Numbered from the stretch's first letter, positions 48,501 through 53,920 are shown. The stretch: DNA of 64,000 bases from Bombyx mori (GCF_030269925.1 NC_085126.1:5148501-5212500), one strand, 5' to 3'. Notes: generated by a model from the sequence alone, not told the origin. A program made the numbers and translations.

Positions 48501-50055
48501 TGACTGTCTTTACTTTAAACGAGAAATCTTGTGTATATATATATATATATATAATCTGAATTTCGGAAACGGCTCCAACGATTTTCATAAAATTTAGTAT
48601 ACAGGGGATTTCGGGGGCGATAAGCTACAATTTATTTTCAGAAAATGTTTTGCTCGTGTTTTCAATAATCAATTTTATCGATAATGAACTTTATGACTGC
48701 CCGACATCTATTGGCGAATAATAATACTATTTTTCTTAATTGAGAGCAACTAACTGCTTAAAAGACACAACAAGAGGGTGTTATAAAAAAAAAAAAAACC
48801 GAGCAAGGTCATCGTCCAGTGTTCGTTAAAAGGCAAACTCACCTGTTTCATGATGTAGACATGGCAAGTTGAACAACATTGCGAAACGAATTAAAAAAAA
48901 CAGAATATACTAGGGTACATGGAATAGTAAACATGATTGAAAAGTTTTTACGATGACTTTTATTTAAAGCCTTTCCTGCGGCGAGCTTTTAATCCGTAAA
49001 CAGATCCTGGCAATTATTTCACGTAGGTACATTAATAATTAATTGCTTTCGCTTAATGAAATCGGCGACGGATATCAATTATACTGTGTAATATTAATAT
49101 AATATTCAGTCTCTGTGAAATTGAAAAGGTCTTCTTATTTATTTTTTAGGTTTTTATTATGGTGTTTACTGTAAGTACGAACTTTGATTGTCTCGATCTA
49201 ATTCAGAAACGAAGTAAAATTCTCGTAAATTTATTATTAAATTATTTCTCTATTCAACAATTAAATTTTTATTAATTAAATAGGCAAAGGGTAAGTTTGT
49301 TCGGAGTTATCAAATGACGAAATTTACATTAAATAAATAAAAAATACGAAAAAATTGACAGAATTTTCACAATAAAAACAACAAAAGAATATAATAATAA
49401 TAAAAAATAATCTTAACTTTGAAGCGTCAGTAATAATGATTGAATTTCAATCATTGGAGGAACACTGGGTGTCACAGAAGAAATAATAGATGTGATTTTA
49501 ATAACGCCGATGGTAAGAAGAGCTCATAGCTCTGGTCAAATATCGGCTGAAGTGTGGAACATTACAATGCTGTTGACTTTAAATAGTGGACTTGGCGTCG
49601 CAATTAATTTGCATACGCAATTAATTAAATGGCATATCTCCCTATCCTAACAAACGCAACCCATGATCCCGCAGTAATAACGGAATTACCAAACGAACAC
49701 GTGCTTGCTCGCATCATACCTCACCATCTTTAATCAAGATATATACTTCCTCGTGTCTCAAGGTTAGCGATCGTAATGCCTTGTGATTACTCCGACTATG
49801 TTGGATAAAATAAAGATACTACTGAGATATGATGATGAGAAGTAACGAAATTTACGACGGAATCCGGATAGCTTAACAGCACAGCTTTTAGTTCAGCCAT
49901 AGTTAGAGGTATAATACCACCTATATTGGTTATAAGACAATCTCTAAGAAAAAACTCACCACCACTAGTTTTCCATGTTTAGGATGCCGTCGTATCAACA
50001 GGGCGGCTCCGTTCTCTTCGTCCTGATACAGATCACCGAATTCTTCATCATCTTC
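11496..50055 (-). CDS. ADAMTS-like/reprolysin (M12B) zinc metalloprotease, 5' end not seen
   Basis: Thirteen exons per transcript join in phase, all with GT/AG introns: 50055-49960, 41468-41333, 40025-39918, 27444-27309, 25959-25830, 21556-21414, then 19808-19753 or 20127-20075, 16976-16850, 16554-16390, 16081-15965, 14416-14302, 13637-13522 and 12018-11496. They give about 655 residues. The order is acidic prodomain, furin sites RYRRKR and NRQKR, catalytic domain from YPEILVIVDYDGY, zinc site HEVGHLLGAVHDG split across two exons, Met-turn GFIMS, disintegrin-like/cysteine-rich PAAEGSPCGDGQYCINGQC, then a Tyr/Thr/Ser/Pro-rich tail. No thrombospondin repeat is seen. The protein is likely secreted and active on extracellular matrix, which is inferred from the family. 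The signal peptide exon is missing from view. Hop2 lies in one intron on the other strand. Confidence 0.9.
12187..12646. mobile_element. MITE-like element with GGGGGAAT-type inverted ends
   Basis: The left end TACAGTAGATTGGGGGGAAT (then AGGGAC) and the reverse complement of the right end, TACCGTAAAATAGGGGGAAT (then CGGGAC), pair over about 26 bp with a few mismatches. The interior is AT-rich and non-coding. It lies in the last intron of the metalloprotease gene. Family not identified. Confidence 0.6.
12952..13465. mobile_element. 514-bp MITE with perfect 29-bp inverted repeats and TA duplication
   Basis: Inverted ends TGGAGGGTAGAGGTAAGGAG (then AACCGTCTC) at 12952-12980 and 13437-13465 are perfect complements. 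TA flanks both sides (12950-12951, 13466-13467), as for Tc1/mariner-type insertion. No transposase ORF. Confidence 0.85.
13522..13637 (-). CDS. Metalloprotease exon: cysteine-rich end (YCINGQC)
   Basis: Begins YCINGQC, the conserved Cys-rich motif that follows the PxxEGTPCG segment in ADAMTS proteins, then leads into a Pro/Ser/Tyr linker ending ANIT. The acceptor is tttttatttcag and the donor is ag|gtaatg. It enters in phase 0 and leaves two bases. Confidence 0.88.
13797..14050 (-). repeat. Bm1 SINE, short form
   Basis: Minus-strand copy from an A-tail-derived T-run to the standard short-form boundary at ctaccaccagta. It lies in an intron of the metalloprotease gene. A second A-tailed scrap (cccatccatgcaat plus A-run) follows at about 14120-14150. 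Confidence 0.87.
14302..14416 (-). CDS. Metalloprotease exon: disintegrin-like segment
   Basis: Encodes ACFKDERVCAQLFC, then YRPAAEGSPCGDGQ, matching the ADAMTS pattern C..LWC ... AEGTPCG. The acceptor is cttttcttttccag and the donor is cag|gtacgc. Noticeably GC-rich compared with the introns. Confidence 0.9.
14451..14822 (-). mobile_element. LINE-derived internally deleted retroposon, copy 1
   Basis: Read on the minus strand it begins near TTGGCGGGAACGCGAGG and has an ATG followed by WENETKLLDVTSQDPPK. It then passes into a 3' UTR-like region (gtaaccaggccataaaa) and an A-run. A short imperfect duplication (CACGACGG/CACGACAG) flanks it. It looks like the 5' UTR plus the first codons of a LINE ORF joined to the LINE 3' UTR. 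A second copy lies at 15527. Confidence 0.7.
14831..15511. other. Intron segment between two retroposon copies
   Basis: No exon chains with the metalloprotease gene here. Contains cgtcgtcgccgtgacatgc near 14893 and short chance ORFs only. Confidence 0.35.
15527..15926 (+). mobile_element. LINE-derived internally deleted retroposon, copy 2
   Basis: Plus-strand homologue of the element at 14451-14822. It is flanked by a perfect 15-bp duplication AATTATTACATGCAT (15512-15526 and 15927-15941), with an A-run at its 3' end. The short ORF starts MWDNETKPLDVTSQEPPK and stops soon after. The long target duplication and A-tail indicate retroposition. Confidence 0.82.
15965..16081 (-). CDS. Metalloprotease exon: end of catalytic domain
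   Basis: Encodes GDTATCLYNSP ... LPGRLLTLDAQCRKDRGT. The pattern CL.. (D/E).LPG...D.QC is the usual junction from the ADAMTS catalytic domain to the disintegrin-like domain. Confidence 0.9.
16130..16361 (-). repeat. Bm1 SINE, diverged short form
   Basis: Minus-strand Bm1 with more substitutions than most (ctgtcccatcctttaagcc, aaaagcattactggttc). It ends at the standard boundary ctaccaccagta. Confidence 0.85.
16390..16554 (-). CDS. Metalloprotease exon: second half of zinc site and Met-turn
   Basis: Starts LGAVHDG, completing HEVGHLLGAVHDG with the third zinc His. It continues to GFIMS, the Met-turn of metzincins, then FRWSPCSVQSFHHFL, the ADAMTS-type F.WSPCS...(L)..FL element. The acceptor is tgttcag at 16556-16555, fixed by phase. 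The alternative AG four bases downstream would break the zinc motif. Confidence 0.93.
16850..16976 (-). CDS. Metalloprotease exon: zinc-binding helix (HEVGH)
   Basis: Encodes FAYVGGACVVNKRLEKVNSV, IIEDTGG and AAHEVGHL. The two zinc His and the catalytic Glu are at 16852-16866. The donor is tt|gtaagt. It matches the ADAMTS pattern G.AYVGG.C ... EDxG...I.AHE.GH. Confidence 0.93.
16985..19740 (-). other. Metalloprotease intron, mostly unassigned
   Basis: AT-rich. A GC-richer patch at about 18480-18660 (gtggcccttagatgtagg, cggggatcggatg) looks like an old unclassified repeat. No exon in phase was found. Confidence 0.4.
19753..19808 (-). CDS. Metalloprotease alternative exon A (LDMC...)
   Basis: A 56-nt exon encoding LDMCRRQYANDACNRGTA, flanked by acceptor gtgatatttcag and donor g|gtaggc. 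It enters after two bases and leaves one, matching both neighbours (AVAIT-K before, G-FAYVGG after). The sequence belongs to the ADAMTS region just before the zinc helix and holds two Cys. Exon B at 20075 is its paralogue. Confidence 0.88.
20075..20127 (-). CDS. Metalloprotease alternative exon B (YDMC...)
   Basis: A 53-nt exon encoding YDMCRRRKGGRCTKGTA, with acceptor gaccaacag and donor g|gtaaaa. Its phases equal those of exon A, and it lies 266 bp upstream in transcript order. Including both A and B would shift the frame, so they can only be used one at a time. The donor and acceptor are weaker than those of exon A. Confidence 0.8.
20640..20925. repeat. GC-richer repeat-like patch, unclassified
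   Basis: Contains ctcagggacatcagcaat, cggcagacgtcctgaaggg and ccaagatggcgg. It differs in composition from its surroundings and reads like an old LINE or Helitron fragment. No ORF is preserved. Confidence 0.35.
21414..21556 (-). CDS. Metalloprotease exon: catalytic domain (GRDATPYLERN...)
   Basis: A phase-0 exon of 143 nt encoding GRDATPYLERNRVGRDAIDS and on to RRLPVYDIAVAIT, leaving two bases (AA) that become Lys with either exon A or exon B. It matches the ADAMTS region ending in DHAVLLT/YDIAVAIT. The acceptor is aatcttgtcag and the donor is aa|gtaagt. Confidence 0.92.
21557..23070. other. Metalloprotease intron upstream of Hop2
   Basis: AT-rich DNA with no exon, SINE or other repeat recognised. 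Confidence 0.4.
23075..23134. repeat. Perfect 29-bp palindrome with 2-bp spacer
   Basis: Arms 23075-23103 and 23106-23134 are exact reverse complements separated by ac. It lies about 85 bp upstream of the E2F-like site of Hop2. It could form a cruciform in DNA or a hairpin in RNA. Confidence 0.9.
23220..23231. promoter_or_regulatory. Palindromic E2F-type site upstream of Hop2
   Basis: TTTGGCGCCAAA is a perfect palindrome that contains the E2F consensus TTTSSCGC on both strands. It lies 56 bp before the Hop2 ATG, where S-phase and meiotic genes often carry E2F sites. Function is inferred. Confidence 0.6.
23287..23509 (+). CDS. Hop2: Hop2 exon 1
   Basis: Encodes the start Met, the winged helix and DCEIE plus one base. 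The donor is gaag|gtatag. Read-through into the intron would add a short unrelated tail. Confidence 0.93.
23287..25337 (+). CDS. Hop2: Hop2 (PSMC3IP/TBPIP), meiotic homologous-pairing protein, 3 exons
   Basis: Exons 23287-23509, 24168-24426 and 25202-25337 join to 618 nt, or 205 residues plus TAA, close to the roughly 217 of human PSMC3IP. The N-terminal winged helix (about residues 1-65) has the family words YLEDTNRPYS and GKIKCKLYGKQKVY. Residues about 75-150 form a charged coiled coil. The C-terminus has KRKRICNDMLEAVLEGYPKP and ends VDFKPMAVS. Hop2 pairs with Mnd1 to stimulate Dmc1/Rad51 strand invasion in meiosis. This is family knowledge, not seen here. The gene is nested in a metalloprotease intron on the opposite strand. 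An in-frame upstream extension has no ATG, so 23287 is the start. AATAAA is at 25347-25352. Confidence 0.95.
23629..23890 (-). repeat. Bm1 SINE in Hop2 intron 1
   Basis: Minus-strand Bm1 with an internal rearrangement near its 5' end (cctcttgccggtggtagaaacc). A scrap of a second copy (gctcacggcccacctgg) follows at 23939-23980. Confidence 0.87.
24168..24426 (+). CDS. Hop2: Hop2 exon 2
   Basis: Encodes DFDAQLKRLVEDLEEKTKSL and the rest of the coiled coil up to EHEKQLKEY. The acceptor is catattttag and the donor is acag|gtaagt. Confidence 0.93.
25202..25337 (+). CDS. Hop2: Hop2 exon 3 with stop
   Basis: Encodes the basic KRKR stretch, LEAVLEGYPKPKKTLLEEL, IETDE and the stop TAA. The acceptor ttgcctcaaaag is weak, but the phase and the family match are exact. 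Confidence 0.92.
25347..25352 (+). terminator. Hop2: Hop2 polyadenylation signal
   Basis: A canonical AATAAA ten bases after the Hop2 stop codon, followed by a T-rich tract. Very short 3' UTR implied. Confidence 0.65.
25481..25560 (+). repeat. Bm1 fragment, degenerate
   Basis: Contains taccgtaaagcagtcatgcg and acagttataactgagac, matching the middle of Bm1 with many changes. Confidence 0.6.
25830..25959 (-). CDS. Metalloprotease exon: catalytic domain (LHGGDN...)
   Basis: Encodes LHGGDNVQIKRYFVSFWNGV and DLRYKLLKGP ... IAGIIISR, the ADAMTS region ...YxxxxxNxVxxxY.......I.I...G. Acceptor cctctttgcag type; donor agg|gtgagt. The frame chosen continues from VDYDGYR. The other open frame is spurious. 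Confidence 0.9.
26055..26200 (+). repeat. Retroposon family R fragment
   Basis: Degenerate copy with cagtgggtcgtgatctagtgg, ggtagattatgtcatgctag and an A-rich end. Confidence 0.6.
26388..26663 (+). mobile_element. Non-autonomous Helitron-like element, family H1
   Basis: Begins TCTATATATATAAAAATGAA and ends gccgggtcagCTAG followed by T, the TC...CTRR|T rule of Helitrons. Contains cgttagtctcgctaaaa and gagaacggctggaccg. Related copies are at 41688 and 42861. Confidence 0.82.
27309..27444 (-). CDS. Metalloprotease exon: furin sites and start of catalytic domain
   Basis: Encodes FMEPDHIGKRYRRKRSAEAH, then NRQKREAPYVIYPEILVIVDYDGY. It carries two furin-type cleavage sites (RYRRKR|S and NRQKR|E) 11 residues apart. 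The first catalytic strand (YPEILVIVDYDGY) follows directly. Acceptor ctttcccag and donor ag|gtgagc. Confidence 0.92.
27501..27584. repeat. Compound microsatellite (TC)n(AC)n
   Basis: About 36 bp of TC repeats pass into about 35 bp of AC repeats. It sits about 60 bp from a coding exon and explains the His/Ser-Leu-rich chance ORFs there. Confidence 0.95.
27830..27950. repeat. LINE 3' UTR-like fragment
   Basis: Contains cctcaatactgagggtcgtg and cgccatttgcctctatctgc, a lepidopteran repeat tail also glimpsed near 4553 and 59485. Confidence 0.45.
28191..28619 (-). mobile_element. Non-autonomous Helitron-like element, family H3
   Basis: On the minus strand it runs from TCTATAATAATA to gcgggacctCTAG followed by T. 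It is highly similar to the plus-strand copy at 36942-37360. Confidence 0.8.
29431..29870 (-). repeat. Bm1 SINE, full-length with tRNA-like head
   Basis: Minus-strand copy of about 440 bp. The short-form body is followed by the long-form extension cgcaaattataattttgcgg and a tRNA-like head with B box ttcgaacatc and A-box side cctttaggccacgac. Confidence 0.9.
29920..30115 (-). repeat. Retroposon family R fragment
   Basis: Contains gctcacggggctcaaac, gtgcttcgcagaatctacc and ggaaactcagtgggctgtg. Lies directly beside the Bm1 at 29431. Confidence 0.72.
30621..30837 (-). repeat. Bm1 SINE, short form
   Basis: Minus-strand copy that lacks the segment between ggtggtacc and accaccagta, a small internal deletion. 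Confidence 0.88.
30840..31735. other. Metalloprotease intron, unassigned
   Basis: AT-rich with no exon or recognisable repeat. Confidence 0.4.
31738..32190 (-). repeat. Bm1 SINE, full-length with tRNA-like head
   Basis: Minus-strand copy of about 450 bp with the complete tRNA-like head (ttcgaacaccggtgc, cctttaagccacgg). Confidence 0.9.
32195..33640. other. Metalloprotease intron, unassigned
   Basis: Strongly AT-rich with homopolymer runs. Nothing recognised. Confidence 0.4.
33645..33800 (-). repeat. Bm1 SINE, very diverged
   Basis: Pieces such as gagtggtattggagctcatgg, caccgccacccatgttgag and gcattattgcgc align with Bm1 in order. Confidence 0.6.
33898..34108 (-). mobile_element. Helitron-like element, family H2 relative
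   Basis: Minus-strand end CTAGcgacccgccctcgcttc is shared with family H2 at 43325 and 57712, but the interior differs (aaatccgttgcgtagttttaa). Confidence 0.7.
34261..34505 (-). repeat. Bm1 SINE, short form
   Basis: Minus-strand copy. The 5' end is altered (cacaagaggggcctcttgtg) and forms a small inverted repeat. Confidence 0.87.
35032..35279 (-). repeat. Bm1 SINE, short form
   Basis: Minus-strand copy close to consensus, ending at ctaccaccagtaat. Confidence 0.9.
36313..36548 (+). repeat. Bm1 SINE, short form
   Basis: Plus-strand copy from actggtggtaggacc to agcaataataaaat, with a small deletion in the ggtaccaccac segment. Confidence 0.88.
36942..37360 (+). mobile_element. Non-autonomous Helitron-like element, family H3
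   Basis: Starts TCTATATATTAATACG and ends tgcgggaccgCTAG followed by T. Inverted relative to the copy at 28191-28619 in the same intron. Confidence 0.82.
37420..37735 (-). repeat. Retroposon family R, longest copy
   Basis: From tttttttccatacctatgctg through the cgtcgcaagcgacg palindrome to gatcgggaggatccg. This is the most complete copy of the family in the window. The ORF across it has no known protein match I recognise. Confidence 0.78.
37740..39370. other. Metalloprotease intron, unassigned
   Basis: AT-rich with no in-phase exon. Around 38970-39010 there is a slightly GC-richer stretch (gatggcgcgaacgacgcg) without other signals. Confidence 0.4.
39375..39568 (+). repeat. Retroposon family R
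   Basis: Plus-strand copy from agcccactgagtttctcg to ggtagggaaaaaa, with its A-tail at the right. Confidence 0.78.
39918..40025 (-). CDS. Metalloprotease exon: prodomain (KRKKEEQDRLQ...)
   Basis: Encodes KRKKEEQDRLQEALNGAQHV and IIKRDPAEVDHMSDY. It enters after one base (making Met with the previous A) and leaves one base. The acceptor is tttttgcag and the donor is g|gtaagt. It is charged and helical, placed in the prodomain by its position before the furin sites. Confidence 0.85.
40208..40485 (-). repeat. Retroposon family R
   Basis: Minus-strand copy from ggttttttccctaactaagc to gacgggttggacaagaacg. Confidence 0.78.
41333..41468 (-). CDS. Metalloprotease exon: prodomain (EGSIGHDLVIRPIP...)
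   Basis: Encodes EGSIGHDLVIRPIPDT and then MTSPAQDDEMFMDPSSMADM. The GxIGxxxVIRPxP pattern is the prodomain motif seen before the furin site in arthropod ADAMTS-like proteases. Phase 0 in, one base out. The acceptor is cttttttacag and the donor is a|gtaagt. Confidence 0.88.
41688..41981 (+). mobile_element. Non-autonomous Helitron-like element, family H1
   Basis: TCTATATATATATA start and gccgggtcagCTAG end followed by T. It closely matches the copy at 26388. Confidence 0.84.
42000..42585. other. Metalloprotease intron, unassigned
   Basis: No exon, and no repeat recognised. Confidence 0.35.
42589..42705 (-). repeat. 3' fragment of the LINE-derived retroposon or its parent LINE
   Basis: T-run then aggtattttatgtcctggta and ctttaagtcatgtctta, matching the 3' UTR of the retroposons at 14451 and 15527. 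Confidence 0.7.
42861..43069 (-). mobile_element. Non-autonomous Helitron-like element, family H1, truncated inside
   Basis: Minus-strand copy whose 3' end reads gccgggtcaaCTGG, a permitted CTRR variant. About 80 bp shorter than the copy at 41688, which lies in the opposite orientation about 0.9 kb away. Confidence 0.8.
43325..43533 (-). mobile_element. Helitron-like element, family H2
   Basis: CTAGcgacccgccctcgc at the left (3' end on minus) and cctctttataatattatta at the right. Same family as the tandem trimer at 57712-58353 but in opposite orientation. Confidence 0.82.
43535..44245. other. Metalloprotease intron, unassigned
   Basis: AT-rich, no feature recognised. Confidence 0.35.
44247..44396 (+). 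repeat. Non-LTR retrotransposon C-terminal fragment
   Basis: One frame encodes WADDFTAIAGNYCQNIANDR, KKLEEAFNRGGA and a TGA stop at 44394. It resembles the W.DD(I/F)...AG..W...A.DR..W..L.EA end typical of insect LINE polyproteins. Only about 50 codons remain. Confidence 0.75.
44865..45058 (+). repeat. Bm1-like SINE, strongly diverged
   Basis: Ordered matches ggtaggtaccaccctgc, atgcgttccggtttga, tctcaaggtgggtggcgg and a terminal A-run. It may be an older Bm1 subfamily. Confidence 0.7.
45331..45653 (-). repeat. Bm1 SINE, internally deleted long form
   Basis: The short-form body is followed, after a (gatTAT)n-like joint at 45573-45594, by part of the tRNA-like head (cgaatgcaccggacgg, tttaggccacgac). 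About 110 bp of the linker is missing. Confidence 0.87.
45660..47640. other. Metalloprotease intron, unassigned
   Basis: AT-rich. Several open frames of 60-100 codons occur, but none has a recognisable motif or in-phase splice sites. Confidence 0.4.
47645..47895 (+). repeat. Retroposon family R, diverged
   Basis: Plus-strand copy from ggtcaccgtcctcgtcgaac to taggtacgaaaaaag. Confidence 0.7.
47923..48159 (+). repeat. Bm1 SINE, diverged short form
   Basis: Plus-strand copy with many substitutions (actggtggtacgacgtc, atgtcttgaggtggatg), ending gcaataaaaaa. Confidence 0.82.
48532..48725 (+). mobile_element. Helitron-like 5' fragment with (TA)n
   Basis: A (TA)11 run then atctgaatttcggaaacgg, tccaacgattttcataaaa and atttcgggggcgataagc, the 5' part of a lepidopteran Helitron-like family. 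No CTRR end was found, so it is truncated. Confidence 0.55.
48730..49950. other. Metalloprotease intron, unassigned
   Basis: Nothing recognised beyond AT-rich sequence. Confidence 0.35.
49960..50055 (-). CDS. Metalloprotease exon: acidic prodomain segment
   Basis: A phase-0 exon of 32 codons encoding EDDEEFGDLYQDEENGAALL and IRRHPKHGKLVV. The acceptor is cttttgttgcag and the donor is gtg|gtgagt. It is the most 5' exon I can place, since no start codon or signal peptide lies within it. Confidence 0.82.
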
Positions 50056-50069
50056 CTGCAACAAAAGCG

Positions 50070-51815
50070 AAATAGGATATTTAAAAAAAAGAAAAAGAAA
50101 AACATTTCGTCCTGCTACTAGATAAAGCACATAGGAAGCTATTTTTAACTAAAAAACGAACCAGTGGAAGAGCTTTCGTAACTTATACTTAATCATCTTT
50201 ATCATACTACAAGAAATAACTGTTAGTTTTTTTTTTTTAATTTCTGAACAGCTATTTAAATAGTTTGTCAAACTTTTAAAGCGTTGAGTATAATTAAATA
50301 AAATTTAGATAATCTGTGAACTCTCACTTGTCACGTACCAAATTAAATGACATTGACACATAAAGCTTATTGACAGATGTAACTACATATTTCTTTTTTG
50401 TATTTCGAGTCTGTAAATAATTTGTCTATTTCTAATCACATTGTTTTCCAAGGATGTACGTAAAGGTCACCTTTATTTATTCTTCAAAAATAATCATAGA
50501 TATGCATTGAAATATGTAGGTAGTTGGTTTTTTGTTTGCGATTTTCGTACATTTTGATTTTGTCATAACGCGTGACCCGTCGTGGGAATGAGGCTCTCGT
50601 GAGTTCGTTCGTCCTCCGACGACATTGGCGGTAGGGTTCACGCTTCGCAGTTAATTGACGGAGATATACTAATTAACTGAAAATAATCTTTGTCGGTAAA
50701 TTTAAATACATGGTATTTGAAGTCGATCTCAAACGATCTAGCAAGTACAGCAGCACGCGAGAAACTTAAAAGCGTCTCTAAAGTTTGTCCAAGTAGCTGT
50801 ACATGATCTCAGAGTCACAGCCTAACCGATTTTTTTTAACAGTCTTCCTATTTTTGTTCTAGGATCACGAACAGCGAAATTGAGTTCATGATTGAACTAA
50901 AAACCTGGTCTAAATACTATCTCGCTTTAGTTCTAGGATTCGAATATAATAGTTTTCAATACTAAAAAATAAATAAAATTAAATTGCTAGTTAAGTATTA
51001 ATTTGTCACCAATAGTATCATGTAGTATATATTTTCAAATTTCAAAATGTTCCTCATAAAAAGACGCATACTCTCTATGACCCCGTAAATAAAAAAATAC
51101 AGCAATTTTTTTTTTCGAAATGAAATATCAATTTAATTGTTTTTTTTTTCTTTCTAATATCACTGTCACACTAAAATTCACAAAAACAGAATTCCCCATA
51201 CTATTTATCTTGCCTGCGGCGCTACTGGGACCGTAGAAAAACATACTTATTCATTTTCTAGAAAATTCATTTCTACTAGAAAATTCAATAAACAAAATAA
51301 TATAATAAAAAAAAAGACTGTTCGTGCGAACCAAACTTCTTTTTCCGGTCTCTACATCATGCGTTTGGACATCCCAATGCACTTGCGCACCAAAAACTTC
51401 CACAGTTCATCAAAAACGAAGTCATTCCTCATACGGAAATGCAGTAAAACCACGACTGGCATACATTATTAACACGTTTTCTTAGGACTAATGGGATGGT
51501 TTGAATTGTAGAAGGATTATTGTTAAAATACAACAAAATTTCAAAATGGTTCTTCAGACGGTTAACGGTTTTAACATAGACGTCTCAATGGCTATCGATA
51601 GCCAGTAAACAACTAATAAATTAAATAAATTCTGCTTCTATTATTGTTGGGTAAGTTAAGAGTTCGTCAGTAACGCACGTGTAGTTCACTCGTGACTTGA
51701 TACGAATCTCGAAACCATGTCAGATTGCACGAGACCTGTCTGACTTTTTTTTAAACTATTACGTGCTTGCTCTGAATATGAATCAAATAATAGATGTCAG
51801 TGTTTTTTATTTATT
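50070..51815. other. Unassigned sequence 5' of the last visible metalloprotease exon
   Basis: Most likely further intron. A GC-richer patch at 50570-50660 (gacccgtcgtgggaatg, cctccgacgacattggcgg) has no ORF of note. No exon with a signal peptide was found. Confidence 0.4.
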
Positions 51816-51821
51816 GTTTTT

Positions 51822-52155
51822 TGCCTTTGTAGGCAGGCCAGCGTACGGTCCATCTGATAGTGAGTGGTTATCGTCTCTCAGCAATGCCAGGGGCAGAGCC
51901 AAGCCTCGTTTGAAGAAGGACATGTCATAGCGCTCGGGAAACACCGTGGAGGGGAGCTCATTCAGCCGGATAGTATATGGCAGAAAAGATCTTTGGAAAC
52001 GCACTGTCGATGAACGCAGCGGTTCCTGATAATATGGATAAACATCTAGTCCAGTGGCGGGAGATGTGATGATAAAAAGGAGATGAGGGGATCATTTCGA
52101 ATAATTCCTCAGAGCATTTCCCGTAGAACATACAAAATACAAAACACATACAAAA
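51822..52155 (-). repeat. LINE 3' end, same family as 2318-3081
   Basis: Minus strand encodes RFQRSFLPYTIRLNELPSTV and ERYDMSFFKRG, followed by a 3' UTR with tgccaggggcagagcc and ttgcctttgtaggcagg. Frame breaks are present. Confidence 0.8.
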
Positions 52156-52411
52156 TGCATGTATGTTAGATGATCGAAATCCGATCAAAATCACTGATTA
52201 AATGCTTTTTGTACAATACATAATCTATTTTGTTTTGTTATACGAAAATATAAAAAATATATGTTTAATCTTTTTTATTGAAAACCCTATTTTCCCTACC
52301 TATTCGCTGGGCACCTAAGAGGCTATTCCAGCTACGCGCGGACGGCGGAAAACACTAAATCCCCGTACATAATACAAAAAAAAAGGACAAAATCGGTTCA
52401 CAAAAGACGAT

Positions 52412-52640
52412 TTATTGCTTTATTGCGTAAATGGGTAAACGAACTCACGGCCCACCTTGTGCTCTATGGTTACCGGATTCCATAGATATCACAAAGCGAA
52501 TGTTGACACTTGGAAACCCGTTCGAGGAGTTAGCACCATTATGTTTTCAATGCCATTGCGTGTGACGAAAAGTATTCATAGTCGCTGTTTCGAGACGTCA
52601 CTTCACTGTGCCTATTTCACCCGCGAAGTAGTCATGCGTT
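52412..52640 (-). repeat. Bm1 SINE, very diverged
   Basis: Starts ttgctttattgcgtaaatggg and has acggcccaccttgtgctc, gttaccggattccatag and tgcctatttcaccc. The middle is replaced or scrambled. Confidence 0.6.
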
Positions 52641-52644
52641 TTAG

Positions 52645-52795
52645 GTTTTTTTTTCCTACCTATGCTGATAGCCGAGGCTATATCAGATTCGCCCTAACAT
52701 CTAGGTGAGCTCACGGGGCTCAAGCCGGAGTGGTGCTAAAACAGGCCCTACCAAGAGCAGTGCTTCGCAGAATCTACCGCCGGATCGGAGACTTC
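52645..52795 (-). repeat. Retroposon family R, truncated
   Basis: From tttttttttcctacctatgc to ccgccggatcggag, inserted in or against the degenerate Bm1. Confidence 0.72.
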
Positions 52796-53019
52796 GTGGA
52801 TTGAGCTGGCTGACAGCACCTTGTGATGTCGTTATCGACAAATCCAGTACGGACAGGCATTGAATGGCACGCATAAGCACAGTCGTCTGTCGATAATTAG
52901 AAACACAAGGACCCAGAAAAAAAATACCAAGAGTTTAAAATTGACAAAAGTTTAAGTAACCAAGAGCGAAGAAGAGAATAATCAACTAATAAGATTTTGA
53001 TAAAACTACTCGTAAATGC

Positions 53020-53228
53020 TCATTTAGCCAACTGAGTTTCTCGGCAGATCTTCTCAGTGGTCTCAGGGGTCGCGTTTCCGGTACGGTGGTAGATTCTGCG
53101 AAGCACTGCTCTTGCTAGGATCAGTGTTAGCATCACTCCGGCTTGGAGTCCCTCGAGCTCACCTACTAGTTAAGGTTACGCTGAAATAGCCTCCCAAGGC
53201 AATAAGCAAGCTTAGGAGTAAAAAAAAA
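53020..53228 (+). repeat. Retroposon family R
   Basis: Plus-strand copy from gccaactgagtttctcgg to gcttaggagtaaaaaaaa. Confidence 0.75.
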
Positions 53229-53663
53229 GCTCATTTTGAAAAGGTGTCCGTAATTTTAGTGTCGAGTGTCCAATGAATTATGACAGCGCTGCAAATATCA
53301 CCAGTATGTAAGCAAACGATAGAGTCCATAACAAACGATTTCAATTATGGAGAGTAGGGAAGCCCAGACCTCAGATTATTGTATGTTAATGGGCAAGATA
53401 TGTACTATTCAAATTCAAATGACCAATGGTACCAATCAATGTTGATTTTATCCAGTTTCTTCAGTTTTTTCGTATCGTCGTTGTGAAACCAAAATCTGCC
53501 AGGTGCACTTTGTGAGATTTTTACTTTTTGACCTTTTCGTATAGTTCACAGCCCTATCTACCGTATAAAAAAAACTGTTATGTGTCTATAGCTTTAATAT
53601 TTACCTATAGATAGCTTTCATTTGATATAGTTCTTAAAAATTCACCTTCATATAAAACCATGT

Positions 53664-53855
53664 ATGAATATCTTCTTAGAAACACATTTTGCTATGTCAA
53701 GCAAAATTGTAATGCGAAAATTCCACCAGACCACGTGCACAGTGAACGAGCTGAATAAAAATTGTGCTCATTTGAATAACAAAACTACTGATCAGAACGC
53801 CTGCGACCGATTATATAACGGCTTATTTAAAAAAGAAGACGACGGCTTCACGTGA
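53664..53855 (+). CDS. Orphan small ORF or terminal exon, 63 codons (unrecognised)
   Basis: Open from ATG at 53664 to TGA at 53853, encoding MNIFLETHFAMSSKIVMRKF, then a Cys- and Asn-containing hydrophilic stretch (TCTVNELNKNCAHL, KTTDQNACDRLYNG, KKEDDGFT). The string cttcttag at 53674-53681 could be a splice acceptor, making this a last exon whose start is elsewhere. Codon choice looks more coding-like than the surroundings, but no family is recognised and no polyadenylation signal is near. It may be chance. Confidence 0.25.
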   Translation: MNIFLETHFAMSSKIVMRKFHQTTCTVNELNKNCAHLNNKTTDQNACDRLYNGLFKKEDDGFT

Positions 53856-53920
53856 CATGTTCTAGTTTAAGTAAGGTTCCGTATTTGTTTTTGCGAGCGT
53901 TCACACGGTACCCCAGACAC

